Of a DNA stretch of 41,134 nucleotides, positions 7,316 through 16,729 are shown in pieces. The stretch is from positions 1-41,134 of the forward strand of contig SUWL01000020.1 in assembly GCA_015061495.1 (NCBI GenBank). The letters run 5' to 3'. The notes beneath the pieces were generated by a model that saw only the letters and a program-made list of their open reading frames with translations, had not been told where the DNA came from and ran no database searches. Numbering within the stretch: the first letter of the stretch is position 1; every line of letters starts with the position of its first letter. The stretch is from Lentisphaerota bacterium (GTDB lineage Bacteria; Verrucomicrobiota; Lentisphaeria; Victivallales; Victivallaceae). Made by a program: the position numbers and the translations under genes.

Positions 7316-9397
7316 ATGGATAATTTGGAAAATGATTACAGCAGCAAAGAAGAAAACAGACAGCTGCAAAAAATGCAGATGTACCAAAAATTGGTACTTT
7401 TTACTTTGTTCAAATTCAAGTGGAGCATTATAGCGGTTTTTGCCGCAACGATCGTATTTGGAGTGATTGCCCGCTATGTGCAGTTCTATAATTCGCCAAG
7501 CAAGCACGAAGGGTCGATCACGCTGTTTTATACGCCTCGAGCCAGTGAAGAAGTCAAAACGTTGAGTATCAATCATGTGTTGGGGATTTTTTCACGCCAG
7601 CAGGTTTTTAAGCAGCTTATCGAAGAGATGCAGCTTTCGGAAAAACAGCGAGCCGTGCTTAAACAGTGTATCGAAGTAAAACTTTTGAAAGATCAGCACG
7701 ATATGTTCGTAATCACCGGACGGGGCGAAAGCGCTGAATATGTCAAACAGCTCGTTAATACTTTTGTAGCTATCGGCATAAGAAGTTACGAAGAGTACCG
7801 TGCCTCCGAACTGCGTAATTACCTGAACACCCGTGAACAGCGTTTGTTTGAATTACAGGCTTTTCAGAAAAGCAAGATCGAAGATCTCCACGGTTTACAC
7901 CGTAAATACGGCATAATCCATCCCAAAGAGGAGATGGATACGGTCAAAAAAATCCAGGGCGAACAGAGTGCGGCAACCGCCGAACTCAATGTAAAACTTG
8001 CCGATGCCCGCCAGCGTTTTGCAATGGCAGAGAAAAAATATAAATCAGTTCCGGAAAATGTCGTGACCCATCGGGCGGCACTGCTGGATTTTGTCCGCGA
8101 ACTGCGTAAGGCTTCCAGGGAATACGAAAAGGTAAAATTGATTTTTTCCGAACGCAACCCCCGTTATGTGGAAGCCCGGAGCAACTATCAAACGATTTTC
8201 AACGAGTTTGAAAATTTCAAAAAACGCAATAACATAACCAGATTCGATCAGAATATGCTGTTGGGACTGGATGGTATCGTGGATGCCTATCACGCCAGTG
8301 AAGTAACACTGAATCAGTTGGAAATGAGCATGAAATCTTTGCAGGCAGAAATCAAACTGATCAAAGACAAGGAAAAAAAGCTCCAGCACATGATCCCGGA
8401 ACATGAACAGATCGAACTTTTACAGAATACTGCCAATAAAAATATATCGCTGTTGGTGGAAGAATTATCCCGGGTACGCAGTTCCATTGCCCATGTCCCC
8501 AATGATATAACCATCAATGAACGGGTGGTTTCCACAAAATCCTTCCCGGTATTTCCGGTGAAGATCCTGGCAGTGATTTTTATTGCGGGAGTCTTTGTCA
8601 GCGGTTTATATGCTGCAATAATGACAACTTACGATATAATCTGCGGCAAGTTCAGCGGCATCGAAGAGGCCGCGATCCACAAGGATTTCTTCAAGACGGT
8701 AGGGGTTATCCCCCACAAAAAATCCCCCTTTACGCAGGAGCAACGTCAAATCCTCAACAACGAAATGTTCTACCGCTTTATCCTGAAACTGCAGAATACG
8801 AGAACGCTATTCTCGTGTTCGCTGGATGGATCTTTTTTAAGTTCGGTACTCTTTGACGAACAGTTCTCCAAAGCCAAACGCAACACCATTTTAGTGCGGC
8901 TGATCCCGGAGAGAGATGTGGAAAAAATCTGTAAAAATATGCAGAAGATCGGCGATTTCTACTATTCCGACAACGGCAATACCGGAGTCAATTTTACAGA
9001 CAAAAATGTGGAGCATCACATTGAGTACCTCCACGGATTTTCTACCGGTGACGGCAAAGGTTACGGTTACGGCTACGGTTTTGCCTTCTTCCCGGTGCGG
9101 AATATGTCGGTACTGGAGCCGGATGAAATAAGTATGCTTTACAAGATGGTCAATGAGCTGAAAAAACACTATCAGCTGATCCGTATATCCCGCGAAAAAC
9201 CCTTTGATGCATCCTGTATTCTGGTGCGGCAGCTCCACGATATTTGCGATGCTACATTGCTTTATATCGGCCAAATGCTAACTCCCCGCAGCGTACTGCG
9301 GCGGGTGCTGAAACTGCACGATGAAGAACACAAAGTCTACGCAGTTTTGACCGGAGTAACCGACGTTGCAAAAATTATTTCAGGAGATTATATTTGA
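7316..9397 (+). CDS. Wzz-type polysaccharide co-polymerase with degenerate tyrosine-kinase-like C-terminus
   Basis: The start is the ATG at 7316, 7 bases after AAAGG; the in-frame TTG at 7301 has no such site. The protein has 693 residues. It has a first membrane helix at about 34-56, a periplasmic Wzz region, a long coiled-coil part (about 170-400), a proline-rich FPVFPVKI motif and a second helix (ILAVIFIAGVFVSGLYAAI). This is the layout of chain-length regulators such as Wzc/GumC. The cytoplasmic 250 residues sit where a BY-kinase would be, but I find no Walker A (GxxGxGKS) and no C-terminal tyrosine cluster. The domain is probably non-catalytic. It precedes the Wza-like gene, overlapping by one base. 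Confidence 0.82.
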   Translation: MDNLENDYSSKEENRQLQKMQMYQKLVLFTLFKFKWSIIAVFAATIVFGVIARYVQFYNSPSKHEGSITLFYTPRASEEVKTLSINHVLGIFSRQQVFKQLIEEMQLSEKQRAVLKQCIEVKLLKDQHDMFVITGRGESAEYVKQLVNTFVAIGIRSYEEYRASELRNYLNTREQRLFELQAFQKSKIEDLHGLHRKYGIIHPKEEMDTVKKIQGEQSAATAELNVKLADARQRFAMAEKKYKSVPENVVTHRAALLDFVRELRKASREYEKVKLIFSERNPRYVEARSNYQTIFNEFENFKKRNNITRFDQNMLLGLDGIVDAYHASEVTLNQLEMSMKSLQAEIKLIKDKEKKLQHMIPEHEQIELLQNTANKNISLLVEELSRVRSSIAHVPNDITINERVVSTKSFPVFPVKILAVIFIAGVFVSGLYAAIMTTYDIICGKFSGIEEAAIHKDFFKTVGVIPHKKSPFTQEQRQILNNEMFYRFILKLQNTRTLFSCSLDGSFLSSVLFDEQFSKAKRNTILVRLIPERDVEKICKNMQKIGDFYYSDNGNTGVNFTDKNVEHHIEYLHGFSTGDGKGYGYGYGFAFFPVRNMSVLEPDEISMLYKMVNELKKHYQLIRISREKPFDASCILVRQLHDICDATLLYIGQMLTPRSVLRRVLKLHDEEHKVYAVLTGVTDVAKIISGDYI

Positions 9398-10446
9398 TGA
9401 AAAAGGTGTTACATTTATTGCTTTTGAGTTTTACGCTGGCTGTTTTTTCCGGCTGTTACAACCGTTATACCGGGAACTTTGAACAATTTCCTGAAATAAC
9501 CAATCTGCCCAGCGGCGTGGTCGATCAAGCCGGCTTGACTGACGAAGACAAACGCCGACAGCTGGAATTTCTGAAAAAACTCGATGAGCAGAAAGAACCG
9601 GTCTACCGGATCAATGCCGGCGATAAAATCAGTATCAGAGTTTACAATCACCCGGATCTGATCATGGAATCGCTGGTAACGCCTGATGGCGCCATCGGAG
9701 TGATGTTTGCCGGTCAGGTGCAGGTCGCCGGACTTACTTTGGAAGAAGCCAGCGAAAAAATCAAAAAAATCTATGCGCAATATATCAAAAATCCCGAACT
9801 GGGGGTCTTTGCCATTGATGTAAGAAGTCAGACCGCCACCATCGCCGGAGCTATCAATAATCCGGGTATGTTCGTTATATCCAACGGAATGCGGCTGGCG
9901 GATCTGTTTGCCAAAGCCGGAGGTTCGGCAGTGCGTGACTTCGACGACCAAATGCTCGATGCCGCGGATTATCAGAACAGTATCATTGTCCGGGACGGCA
10001 AAATTCTGCCGGTAAACTTTTCACTCGCCATTGAAAAAGGTGACCGCTGGCACAATGTCAAGCTCAAAAAGGGCGATTACATCTACATAGCCGTGCGTTC
10101 CGAAGCCATGGTCAGCATTATCGGCAGCATCAACCGGCCCCATAAGCGGTTGTGGGATCAAAATTTGGGGATTCTGGAACTGGTATCTTCCGGCTTGGGT
10201 TTGAAAGAACAGTACTGGCAGTATGGCGTGATCATCCGCGGCGGTATGGAAAATCCCCGCTTTTACCGCTTTGATATCGACGGCATCATGCAGGGCCGTT
10301 GTGCCAATGTGCGGTTGCAGCCGGGAGATGTGGTCTACATCCCCCACGACAACATATCCGAATACAACGTATTTGTCCGCAAACTGTTGCCGACAGCTCA
10401 ATTCCTGAGTACCTTTACTTTCCCGGCATTGAATTTTGCACTTTAA
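9397..10446 (+). CDS. Wza-like outer-membrane polysaccharide export lipoprotein
   Basis: The ATG at 9397 follows AGGAGA by 9 bases and shares its A with the preceding TGA. The 349-residue product has a lipoprotein signal ending in VFSGC (Cys20). The polysaccharide-export domain follows from about residue 67 (YRINAGDKISIRVYNHPDL...TPDGAIGVMFAGQVQVAGL), with SLBB-type repeats near 145-190 (TATIAGAINNPGMFVISNG) and 230-270 (SIIGSINRPHKRLW). A last hydrophobic stretch near the C-terminus may form the outer-membrane helix. Members form the octameric channel that partners the Wzz/Wzc protein encoded just upstream, giving the export route for this locus. Confidence 0.92.
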   Translation: MKKVLHLLLLSFTLAVFSGCYNRYTGNFEQFPEITNLPSGVVDQAGLTDEDKRRQLEFLKKLDEQKEPVYRINAGDKISIRVYNHPDLIMESLVTPDGAIGVMFAGQVQVAGLTLEEASEKIKKIYAQYIKNPELGVFAIDVRSQTATIAGAINNPGMFVISNGMRLADLFAKAGGSAVRDFDDQMLDAADYQNSIIVRDGKILPVNFSLAIEKGDRWHNVKLKKGDYIYIAVRSEAMVSIIGSINRPHKRLWDQNLGILELVSSGLGLKEQYWQYGVIIRGGMENPRFYRFDIDGIMQGRCANVRLQPGDVVYIPHDNISEYNVFVRKLLPTAQFLSTFTFPALNFAL

Positions 10447-10454
10447 GGAGAGAT

Positions 10455-11783
10455 ATGAAGTATCTGATTTTTCTCATTGCCTTTATGGGGGTACTGCCGC
10501 TGGGGTATATACTTACATTGAACCGTAAGTATATGCGTTATGCGATTTTTGCAGTAATTTTGCCGGTAATGGCGTTCAATCAGGTATCGATCAACTTTTT
10601 TTCCAACGAAACTTACCGGGGAACTTCCCGGGGTATGGAAGTATCGCTGGTCTATCTTTTGGCAGTGGCAATGCTGGCGGGGATGTGGCTGCTCTACCGG
10701 AAAAAGCCATTGTTTCCGGATAAAGGCAGCAAGATATATTTAATATATTTTCTTTTATGCATACCCTCATTGATCAATGCGGACAATGTCCTTTTTTCCT
10801 GGTTCGAACTGTGGAAAATGATCATGATGTATATAGTATTTCTTTGTGCATACTATTACCTTTATTACACACGCAATTTCAATGCCATAATGATCGCTTT
10901 CGGAGTGGTGGCATCGGCGACTTTTCTTTCGGTGGTATTCCAGCATGTCAAAGGCATCCATCAAGCCAATGGACTTTTCCCCCACCAGAACAGTCTGGGT
11001 ATGTATATGAATTTGATCGCACCGATCTTTTTTGCCTATTACTTCAACCGCAATAAAGGATGGAAAAGGTTTCTCTTTGCCGGATTTTTCCTGCTGGCAT
11101 CGGCGGCTTGTATGCGTACGTATTCCCGGGGAGCGATGGTTTGCCTGCCTTTGGGGTGTGCCATAACGGCACTGCTTTCATTGCGTTACCAGTTCCACAT
11201 GCGGAAGGTCCAAATATTGCTGCCGATTTTCCTGGTTTGCTTTTTCGGAGCCTTGCTGCTGCTGCCAAACATTATCAAACGGTTTGAAAATGCCCCCAAA
11301 GAGTCGCTGATGACCCGGCAATATCTCGCCGCATCGGCTTGGAACATGATGATCGATGAGCCTTTAGTTGGGGTGGGATTGAACAACTGGGGGATCAAGA
11401 TCAATCCCCCCTACCCTTATTGCGAATACCGTTACAACAACAAACGCATTGCCAAGGATTTCAAAGAGGGCATTGTGGAAACCAGTTATCTGCTGGTGGG
11501 AGCAGAGTGCGGTTTTCCGGCATTGGCGGCATTTCTGGCGTGGCTTGGGTATTACTATGTTGCCGCCTGCAAACTGGTGAAAAAACTGCGGCGAACTGAA
11601 TTGTTCTATATTCCGGCCGGGATCGTCGGAGGTTTGACAGCAATTTACCTGCAATCCACTCTGGAATGGGTGATGAAACAGCAGGTAAATTTCATTCAGA
11701 TGATGGTGATGTTTGCCGTATTGGGGATACTTTCCAAATACAGCGAAAAATTTGCTTCAGGTGAAGTGGAGGTGTCAGCATGA
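10455..11783 (+). CDS. O-antigen ligase/polymerase family membrane protein (Wzy-like)
   Basis: The start is the ATG at 10455, preceded by AAGGAGAG; the open frame upstream of it overlaps the Wza-like gene and has no domain. The protein has 442 residues with about eleven hydrophobic segments. It has a large loop containing the Wzy_C-type region: MRTYSRGAMVCLPLG near 215, then SAWNMMIDEPLVGVGLNNWG near 295-315, followed by further helices. Enzymes of this family join lipid-linked repeat units into long chains, or ligate them, at the periplasmic face. Its place between Wza and Wzx supports a polymerase. It ends with an ATGA overlap with the GH9 gene. Confidence 0.88.
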   Translation: MKYLIFLIAFMGVLPLGYILTLNRKYMRYAIFAVILPVMAFNQVSINFFSNETYRGTSRGMEVSLVYLLAVAMLAGMWLLYRKKPLFPDKGSKIYLIYFLLCIPSLINADNVLFSWFELWKMIMMYIVFLCAYYYLYYTRNFNAIMIAFGVVASATFLSVVFQHVKGIHQANGLFPHQNSLGMYMNLIAPIFFAYYFNRNKGWKRFLFAGFFLLASAACMRTYSRGAMVCLPLGCAITALLSLRYQFHMRKVQILLPIFLVCFFGALLLLPNIIKRFENAPKESLMTRQYLAASAWNMMIDEPLVGVGLNNWGIKINPPYPYCEYRYNNKRIAKDFKEGIVETSYLLVGAECGFPALAAFLAWLGYYYVAACKLVKKLRRTELFYIPAGIVGGLTAIYLQSTLEWVMKQQVNFIQMMVMFAVLGILSKYSEKFASGEVEVSA

Positions 11784-14032
11784 AAAATATTTTTCAATAC
11801 GTTGCTACCATACTGCTGTTGATTCTGTCCGGATGTTCGCAGGAGAGCTGTTCCGCTGAAATCAAGTATGAGTTTCTGACTCCGCAGGTGGTGGTGTTGA
11901 AAAGTTCCGGCAAAGTTCCGCCAAATATCTCTACTGTCGGCAAAAATATGCTCAATGTGGCATACTGGTATAAGGAAGAGGGACTTTTACGGGAAGGAAA
12001 TATCATCCTCCGTCAGCCGGAAATAAGTTGTTTTTGTTATATTACTTTTGGCACACCGTTGAAAGCTGGAGAACAGTGTGATCTCGGTTCTGTTGTTCTG
12101 CAGTATGATCCGAACAAACCGACTCCGGTTTTCAAGCTCAATCAACTGGGCAATGGCGTGGATCAGAAACGTAAATATGCTTATATGGGTGCATGGCTGG
12201 GAAGTTCCGGAGCATTGCCGTTAAAACATCTTGCCGGGAAAAACTTTGAGATCCGCCGGGTTTCAGACGGTCGTACGGTGTTTACCGGAGTGTTGAATCT
12301 GCGCCGGGATGATCCGGCATATCAGGGCAGAATCCCTTTTACCGGAGAAGAGGTGCTGGAACTGGATTATTCCGGATTCAATGTGCCTGGTAAATATTAT
12401 TTTTATGTCGGCGGTATCGGCAGAAGCATGGAGTTTGTCATCGGTTCAGAAACGCTCAATGAAGCCTTTTACATCCATGCCCGAGGTCTTTACCACAAGC
12501 GGTGCGGCATTGCCAAAACTCAACCTTTTACCGCGTGGGAGAGTCCGGCGTGCCACCAGACCGTCTATGCCGGGACATTCCCGGAAAATGCCGATCATTA
12601 CCGTAAAGGGGAAAGTACTGCAGAGGGTTTTGTCCGCAATGATCAACGTGTTGAGGTCAAGCATTTTGATTTGATCAAACGCAATTCGTTGTCCGTCGCA
12701 ACTGTACGGTACACCGCTCCCGGCGGCTGGCATGATGCCGCAGATTACGACCGCCGGCCATACCATTTGCGGATTGTCAGCGATCTGGCAGCGGTTTATT
12801 TAATGAAACCGGAAAATTTCATCGACGGTCAGCTGAACATCCCGGAAAGCGGCAATGGCATTCCCGATATTCTCGATGAAGCGGCGTGGGGATTGAAACA
12901 TCTGCTGGCAATTCAACAGGATAACGGCGGAGTCGGTACCTGGTTCGAAACCACCGGACATCCGCAGGCAATGGAGGGGCTGCCGGACAAGGATCACCAT
13001 ATTTATTATGTTTCTGCGCCTTCACGCAACGGTACGCTGGAGTATGCGGCAGCCGCAAGTACGCTGGCGCTTGCCATGAAAAAAGCGGGGTTTCCGCTTG
13101 AGGCAGAAAAATATTGCAATTCAGCAAAAAAAGCGTGGGATTTTGCTATTGACCGTAAAAATATCCTCGCCCGGGGCTATATGTACAACGGCAGAATGCA
13201 CTACTATAATGAAGGTATGAAACTTGATGCGCAAAATTTGCTGCGTTCCGGAATGAATCTCTTTATTCTGACCGGCAGCAAAGCGTTTCTTGAACCGGTT
13301 TTTGAAGATGCAGAACGCATAAAAGAGGTGTTTGTCAGCGATTTCTGGAAGTGGCAGGTTCTCTCCTGGATGAATCTTGAACTTTATCCGGTACCGGAGT
13401 TGGCTCAATTCCGGCAGGAGTACCGCAAAGTTATTCTGCGTGATGCGGATAAAATGCTGATCGATCAGGAAAATGCTTATCCTTACCGCACGTTATGGCA
13501 CGCCGCTGATGCCGGCTGGGTCCACGCCATGTCCTGGGGAAATTATCATCCGCTGCGCCGGGCAATGACCCTGATCGCCGCCCACAAACTTACCGGAGAA
13601 GAAAAGTATCTGACCGGGGCATATCTTGCCAATGATTTTCATAACGGAGCCAATCCGCTGGGCAGGACAATGACTTCAGGATTGGGAAAGGTTTATCCGG
13701 TGGTATTTCTGGATCTGGTAAGCTACGCCGATGGCATCGGAGAATTTGTCCCCGGGATCACGCCTTACGGCAATACCTTCGGTCTTGACCGCAATGCGGT
13801 AAAACTGGTGTATAAAGAGCGGGCGGATCAATTACCGGTATTCCGACGTTATGTCAATCTGGAATTGTTAAGTGTCCCGTCAAGCGAATACAGCGTATGG
13901 GAAACGATCGCTCCGGCGGCAGTAACAGCAGGCTATTTATTGGAAAAGGCTCAACTGCCGTTAAAAGAGTGGAAAAAACGCAAACCAGCCGGAGATTTCC
14001 GACAACTCCCCGGCTATAAGGCGTTGCCATGA
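11780..14032 (+). CDS. Glycoside hydrolase family 9 lipoprotein with N-terminal Ig-like domain
   Basis: The protein has 750 residues with a lipoprotein signal ending ILSGC (Cys19). Residues about 115-225 look like the CelD_N Ig-like domain that precedes GH9 catalytic domains. The catalytic domain begins near 226. It carries GGWHDAADYD with Asp319 and Asp322 at the position of the GH9 base motif DAGD, and a distal SSEYSVWETIAPAA with Glu708 where the acid normally lies in a Ser-Asn-Glu context. GH9 enzymes are mostly beta-1,4-glucanases, and some act on glucosamine oligomers. Inside an EPS operon, a surface-bound enzyme probably trims or releases the polysaccharide. The first Asp-Ala-Gly-Asp glycine is replaced by Ala. 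Confidence 0.9.
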   Translation: MKNIFQYVATILLLILSGCSQESCSAEIKYEFLTPQVVVLKSSGKVPPNISTVGKNMLNVAYWYKEEGLLREGNIILRQPEISCFCYITFGTPLKAGEQCDLGSVVLQYDPNKPTPVFKLNQLGNGVDQKRKYAYMGAWLGSSGALPLKHLAGKNFEIRRVSDGRTVFTGVLNLRRDDPAYQGRIPFTGEEVLELDYSGFNVPGKYYFYVGGIGRSMEFVIGSETLNEAFYIHARGLYHKRCGIAKTQPFTAWESPACHQTVYAGTFPENADHYRKGESTAEGFVRNDQRVEVKHFDLIKRNSLSVATVRYTAPGGWHDAADYDRRPYHLRIVSDLAAVYLMKPENFIDGQLNIPESGNGIPDILDEAAWGLKHLLAIQQDNGGVGTWFETTGHPQAMEGLPDKDHHIYYVSAPSRNGTLEYAAAASTLALAMKKAGFPLEAEKYCNSAKKAWDFAIDRKNILARGYMYNGRMHYYNEGMKLDAQNLLRSGMNLFILTGSKAFLEPVFEDAERIKEVFVSDFWKWQVLSWMNLELYPVPELAQFRQEYRKVILRDADKMLIDQENAYPYRTLWHAADAGWVHAMSWGNYHPLRRAMTLIAAHKLTGEEKYLTGAYLANDFHNGANPLGRTMTSGLGKVYPVVFLDLVSYADGIGEFVPGITPYGNTFGLDRNAVKLVYKERADQLPVFRRYVNLELLSVPSSEYSVWETIAPAAVTAGYLLEKAQLPLKEWKKRKPAGDFRQLPGYKALP

Positions 14033-14039
14033 GGTAAAT

Positions 14040-15188
14040 ATGAAGCACAAAACTATTGAAATATTTTTATTTATAGATGCGCTGGGTTGGCAGATCGTCA
14101 ACGATCACAACTTCCTTACGGAACTTTTGCCGAACCGCAAAAAAATCACCATGCAGTTCGGCTACTCCAGCAGTGCCATCCCCACTATTCTTTCGGGCAA
14201 AACGCCCGCCGAACATGGACACTTGGGGTTGTTCCGCTTTGCTCCGGATACTTCACCCTTCAAAAAAATATCCGAAATGGCGTGGTTATTCAAACCGGCA
14301 AGTTTCTGGAACCGGGGGCGGGTGCGGCACCATTTATCCAAACTTTTGAAAAAACTCTACGGCTTTACCGGATACTTTCAGCTTTACCGGATGCCAATAT
14401 GGAAGTTGAAATTCATGGATTACTGCGAGAAGCGGGATCTGTTTGTTGCCAACGGTATGGAGAATATTGATAATTTGCACGATATTTTGAGCAAAAACAA
14501 GGTAAATTTCCACATTTCCAACTGGCGTTTGAGCGATGAAGATAATTTTGGGGCTGCGGGGAAAGCCATTGAAGAAGGCAAAAATTTTCTCTTTGTTTAT
14601 ACTGCAAGTTTCGATGGAACTTTGCATGATAAAGTAAAAGATTTTACGGCGGTACAAAACAAACTTGACACCATTGAAACTCACATTGAAGAGCTTTACA
14701 GCAAAGCTCAAGAGTATGCTGAAACTGTGCATTTCACCATAATTTCCGACCACGGCATGACCCCGCTTGCCGGTACGGTGGATATTATGCAAGCAGTGGA
14801 AGACAGCACATTGGTTTTCGGGCAAGATTACGGAGCTTGCTTTGACTCAACCATGGCGAGATTTTATTATTTGAGCGAAAATGCTGCAAGTGTGATCACG
14901 GAAATAATGAAAAAGTTTCCCGGTCATTTTTTGAGCAGAGATGAAGAAATCAAATACGGCATTTACCGGGCTGACAGGATGTTTGGTGATGCTGTATTCC
15001 TGCTGGATGCGGGAATCCAGATCGTGCCATCAGATATGGGGGACAAACCGCTGAACGGTATGCACGGTTTTGCTCCGGAAGATAAAAACTCTTTTGCGGC
15101 AATACTTTCCAACACCCCGATACCGGAGAAAGTGGAAAATGTGGCTGATTATTTTAACTTTATGACAGAAAGAGCAAAGAATTTATGA
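14040..15188 (+). CDS. Alkaline-phosphatase-superfamily phosphodiesterase/sulfatase-like protein
   Basis: The ATG at 14040 follows GAGGT. The protein has 382 residues, with no signal peptide or membrane helix. Metal-site motifs typical of the type I phosphodiesterase/nucleotide pyrophosphatase fold are visible: FLFIDALGW (Asp13), GYSSSAIPTILSGKTPAEHG (nucleophile Ser or Thr around 43-49), TIISDHGMTPLAG and MHGFAPEDK. The family hydrolyses or transfers phosphoesters. A cytosolic member in an EPS operon could act on a nucleotide sugar, phosphosugar or phosphorylated substituent, but the substrate cannot be read from the sequence. It overlaps the flippase start by ATGA. Confidence 0.82.
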   Translation: MKHKTIEIFLFIDALGWQIVNDHNFLTELLPNRKKITMQFGYSSSAIPTILSGKTPAEHGHLGLFRFAPDTSPFKKISEMAWLFKPASFWNRGRVRHHLSKLLKKLYGFTGYFQLYRMPIWKLKFMDYCEKRDLFVANGMENIDNLHDILSKNKVNFHISNWRLSDEDNFGAAGKAIEEGKNFLFVYTASFDGTLHDKVKDFTAVQNKLDTIETHIEELYSKAQEYAETVHFTIISDHGMTPLAGTVDIMQAVEDSTLVFGQDYGACFDSTMARFYYLSENAASVITEIMKKFPGHFLSRDEEIKYGIYRADRMFGDAVFLLDAGIQIVPSDMGDKPLNGMHGFAPEDKNSFAAILSNTPIPEKVENVADYFNFMTERAKNL

Positions 15189-16726
15189 AAATACCATTTT
15201 TTAAAAACACTGTAACCAATTATTTTTCCATGTTCGTAAGGTTGGTGCAAGGCATTATCGTTACACGCTGGCTCATCAGCCATCTGGGAGAGGCTCAATA
15301 CGGCTTGTGGGTCATGTTGTGGAGCTTTTTCAGCTACGCACTATTGCTGGATCTGGGATTTGGTGTGGCGGCACAAAAGGTTACGGCAACCGAACTGTAT
15401 AAAACAGATATTGAAAAATATAATCACACCATTTCCAGCATATTTTTCAGCCATGTAAGTATGGCGCTGTTGATCTTGCCGCTGACTTTTGTCGGGATGT
15501 ACTATATCCGCGAACTATTCCACCTGCCAGTTGATGCCACGGCTGAATATATCCGGTTTTGCCGGGAAGCATTGCTGTTGAGCGGATTGGCAGCAACGAT
15601 CGTTTTCCCGCTGGGGGTGTTCCCGGAAATATTGGTGGGGCTGCAAAAACTTTATTTACGCAATTACATAATAATCATTTCTAAAATTATGGAACTCGCC
15701 GGAGTTATTATGATCTTTGCGATGGGATGGGGCTTGTTCAAACTGCTGGTGTTTGTGATGCTGATCATGGGAGTGACACAGCTGGCAATGCTGGTGTCGG
15801 TCTGGAAAAGTATTCCCGGATTCCGTATAAGATTTGCGTTTGACAAAGAGGTATTTAAAGGTATATTCCACTTCAGTGCAGCGGTTTACATCATTTCCAT
15901 CGGCAGAATGATCTGGGAACGCGGCATGTTTTTGCTCATAAGTATTTTCTGCGGGCTGGCGCCGGTGGGGATTTTCCAGCTTGGGAGCCGGGTGCCGTTT
16001 CTTATCCAGCAGGTTTCCTTGCCTTATGTGGAAAATATTTCGCCCATATCCGCACTGCTTCACAGCCGCAAACGCACCATGCACCTTGCTCAAATATTGA
16101 TGCGTTCCATAAGGTGGGTTAACTTTTTTGCAGCGGGGGCAACGGTCATGGTGATGATTTACGCACCAAGAATAATCCTGCTGCTTTTTAATGTAAAAAG
16201 TGATGAAGCAGCGTTCATCTGCCGCTTGATGGTGCTTTTTGTATATTTTCTGCTGGTCTGCCGGAGCATACCCGAAAAGTTCCTGACCATGGCCGAAGAG
16301 CACAAATTTCTGGCGAAAGTCCAGAGTTTTGAAAGTATTTTCTTTATTGCCATATCAGTTGTGGGGCTTTTGATCAAGCCTCACGAACTTATTGTGGTCG
16401 GTGCCATGATATTGACCAAATTTATCGGAACAGTGTTTTTTGTATTGCCGCACCTGATAAAAAGAGCCAATATCAAGCTGCGTTTCTTTATACTCTATTC
16501 TTTGTTTGAACCGGTACTTTTAGCCTTGGCAACGGGGATGATCTGTTACTGGCAATACTATTTCCTGCGGGGCAAAGTGCATGAATTTTTCCTGCTGGCA
16601 CTGGCGGGATTTTCCGGTGTGATCATCTATTTCCCGGCACTCTATTACATGATGTTTGACCACGCCGAACGGTTTCGGGCAAAGAAGATCATCAAAAAAT
16701 TCATCGGCATACTCAAGAGGGCATAA
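15185..16726 (+). CDS. Polysaccharide flippase (Wzx-like, MOP superfamily)
   Basis: The protein has 513 residues with about twelve to fourteen hydrophobic segments from the N-terminus on. The opening (FKNTVTNYFSMFVRLVQGI) and the ISHLGEAQYGLWVMLWS segment match the start of Wzx/RfbX flippases, where a long first helix and the x-LG-x-x-x-YG-L-W pattern are usual. Such proteins move undecaprenyl-diphosphate-linked repeat units to the periplasmic face. With the initiating transferase, Wzy, Wzz and Wza in the same operon, this completes a Wzy-dependent pathway. Both ends are tight: ATGA at the start and 3 bases to the STAS gene. Confidence 0.9.
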   Translation: MKIPFFKNTVTNYFSMFVRLVQGIIVTRWLISHLGEAQYGLWVMLWSFFSYALLLDLGFGVAAQKVTATELYKTDIEKYNHTISSIFFSHVSMALLILPLTFVGMYYIRELFHLPVDATAEYIRFCREALLLSGLAATIVFPLGVFPEILVGLQKLYLRNYIIIISKIMELAGVIMIFAMGWGLFKLLVFVMLIMGVTQLAMLVSVWKSIPGFRIRFAFDKEVFKGIFHFSAAVYIISIGRMIWERGMFLLISIFCGLAPVGIFQLGSRVPFLIQQVSLPYVENISPISALLHSRKRTMHLAQILMRSIRWVNFFAAGATVMVMIYAPRIILLLFNVKSDEAAFICRLMVLFVYFLLVCRSIPEKFLTMAEEHKFLAKVQSFESIFFIAISVVGLLIKPHELIVVGAMILTKFIGTVFFVLPHLIKRANIKLRFFILYSLFEPVLLALATGMICYWQYYFLRGKVHEFFLLALAGFSGVIIYFPALYYMMFDHAERFRAKKIIKKFIGILKRA

Positions 16727-16729
16727 CTT

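Noticed and set aside
10299-10454. N-terminal extension of the Wzy-like protein by 52 residues
   Set aside because: It overlaps the end of the Wza-like gene and has no membrane or domain features; the ATG at 10455 has an excellent ribosome binding site.
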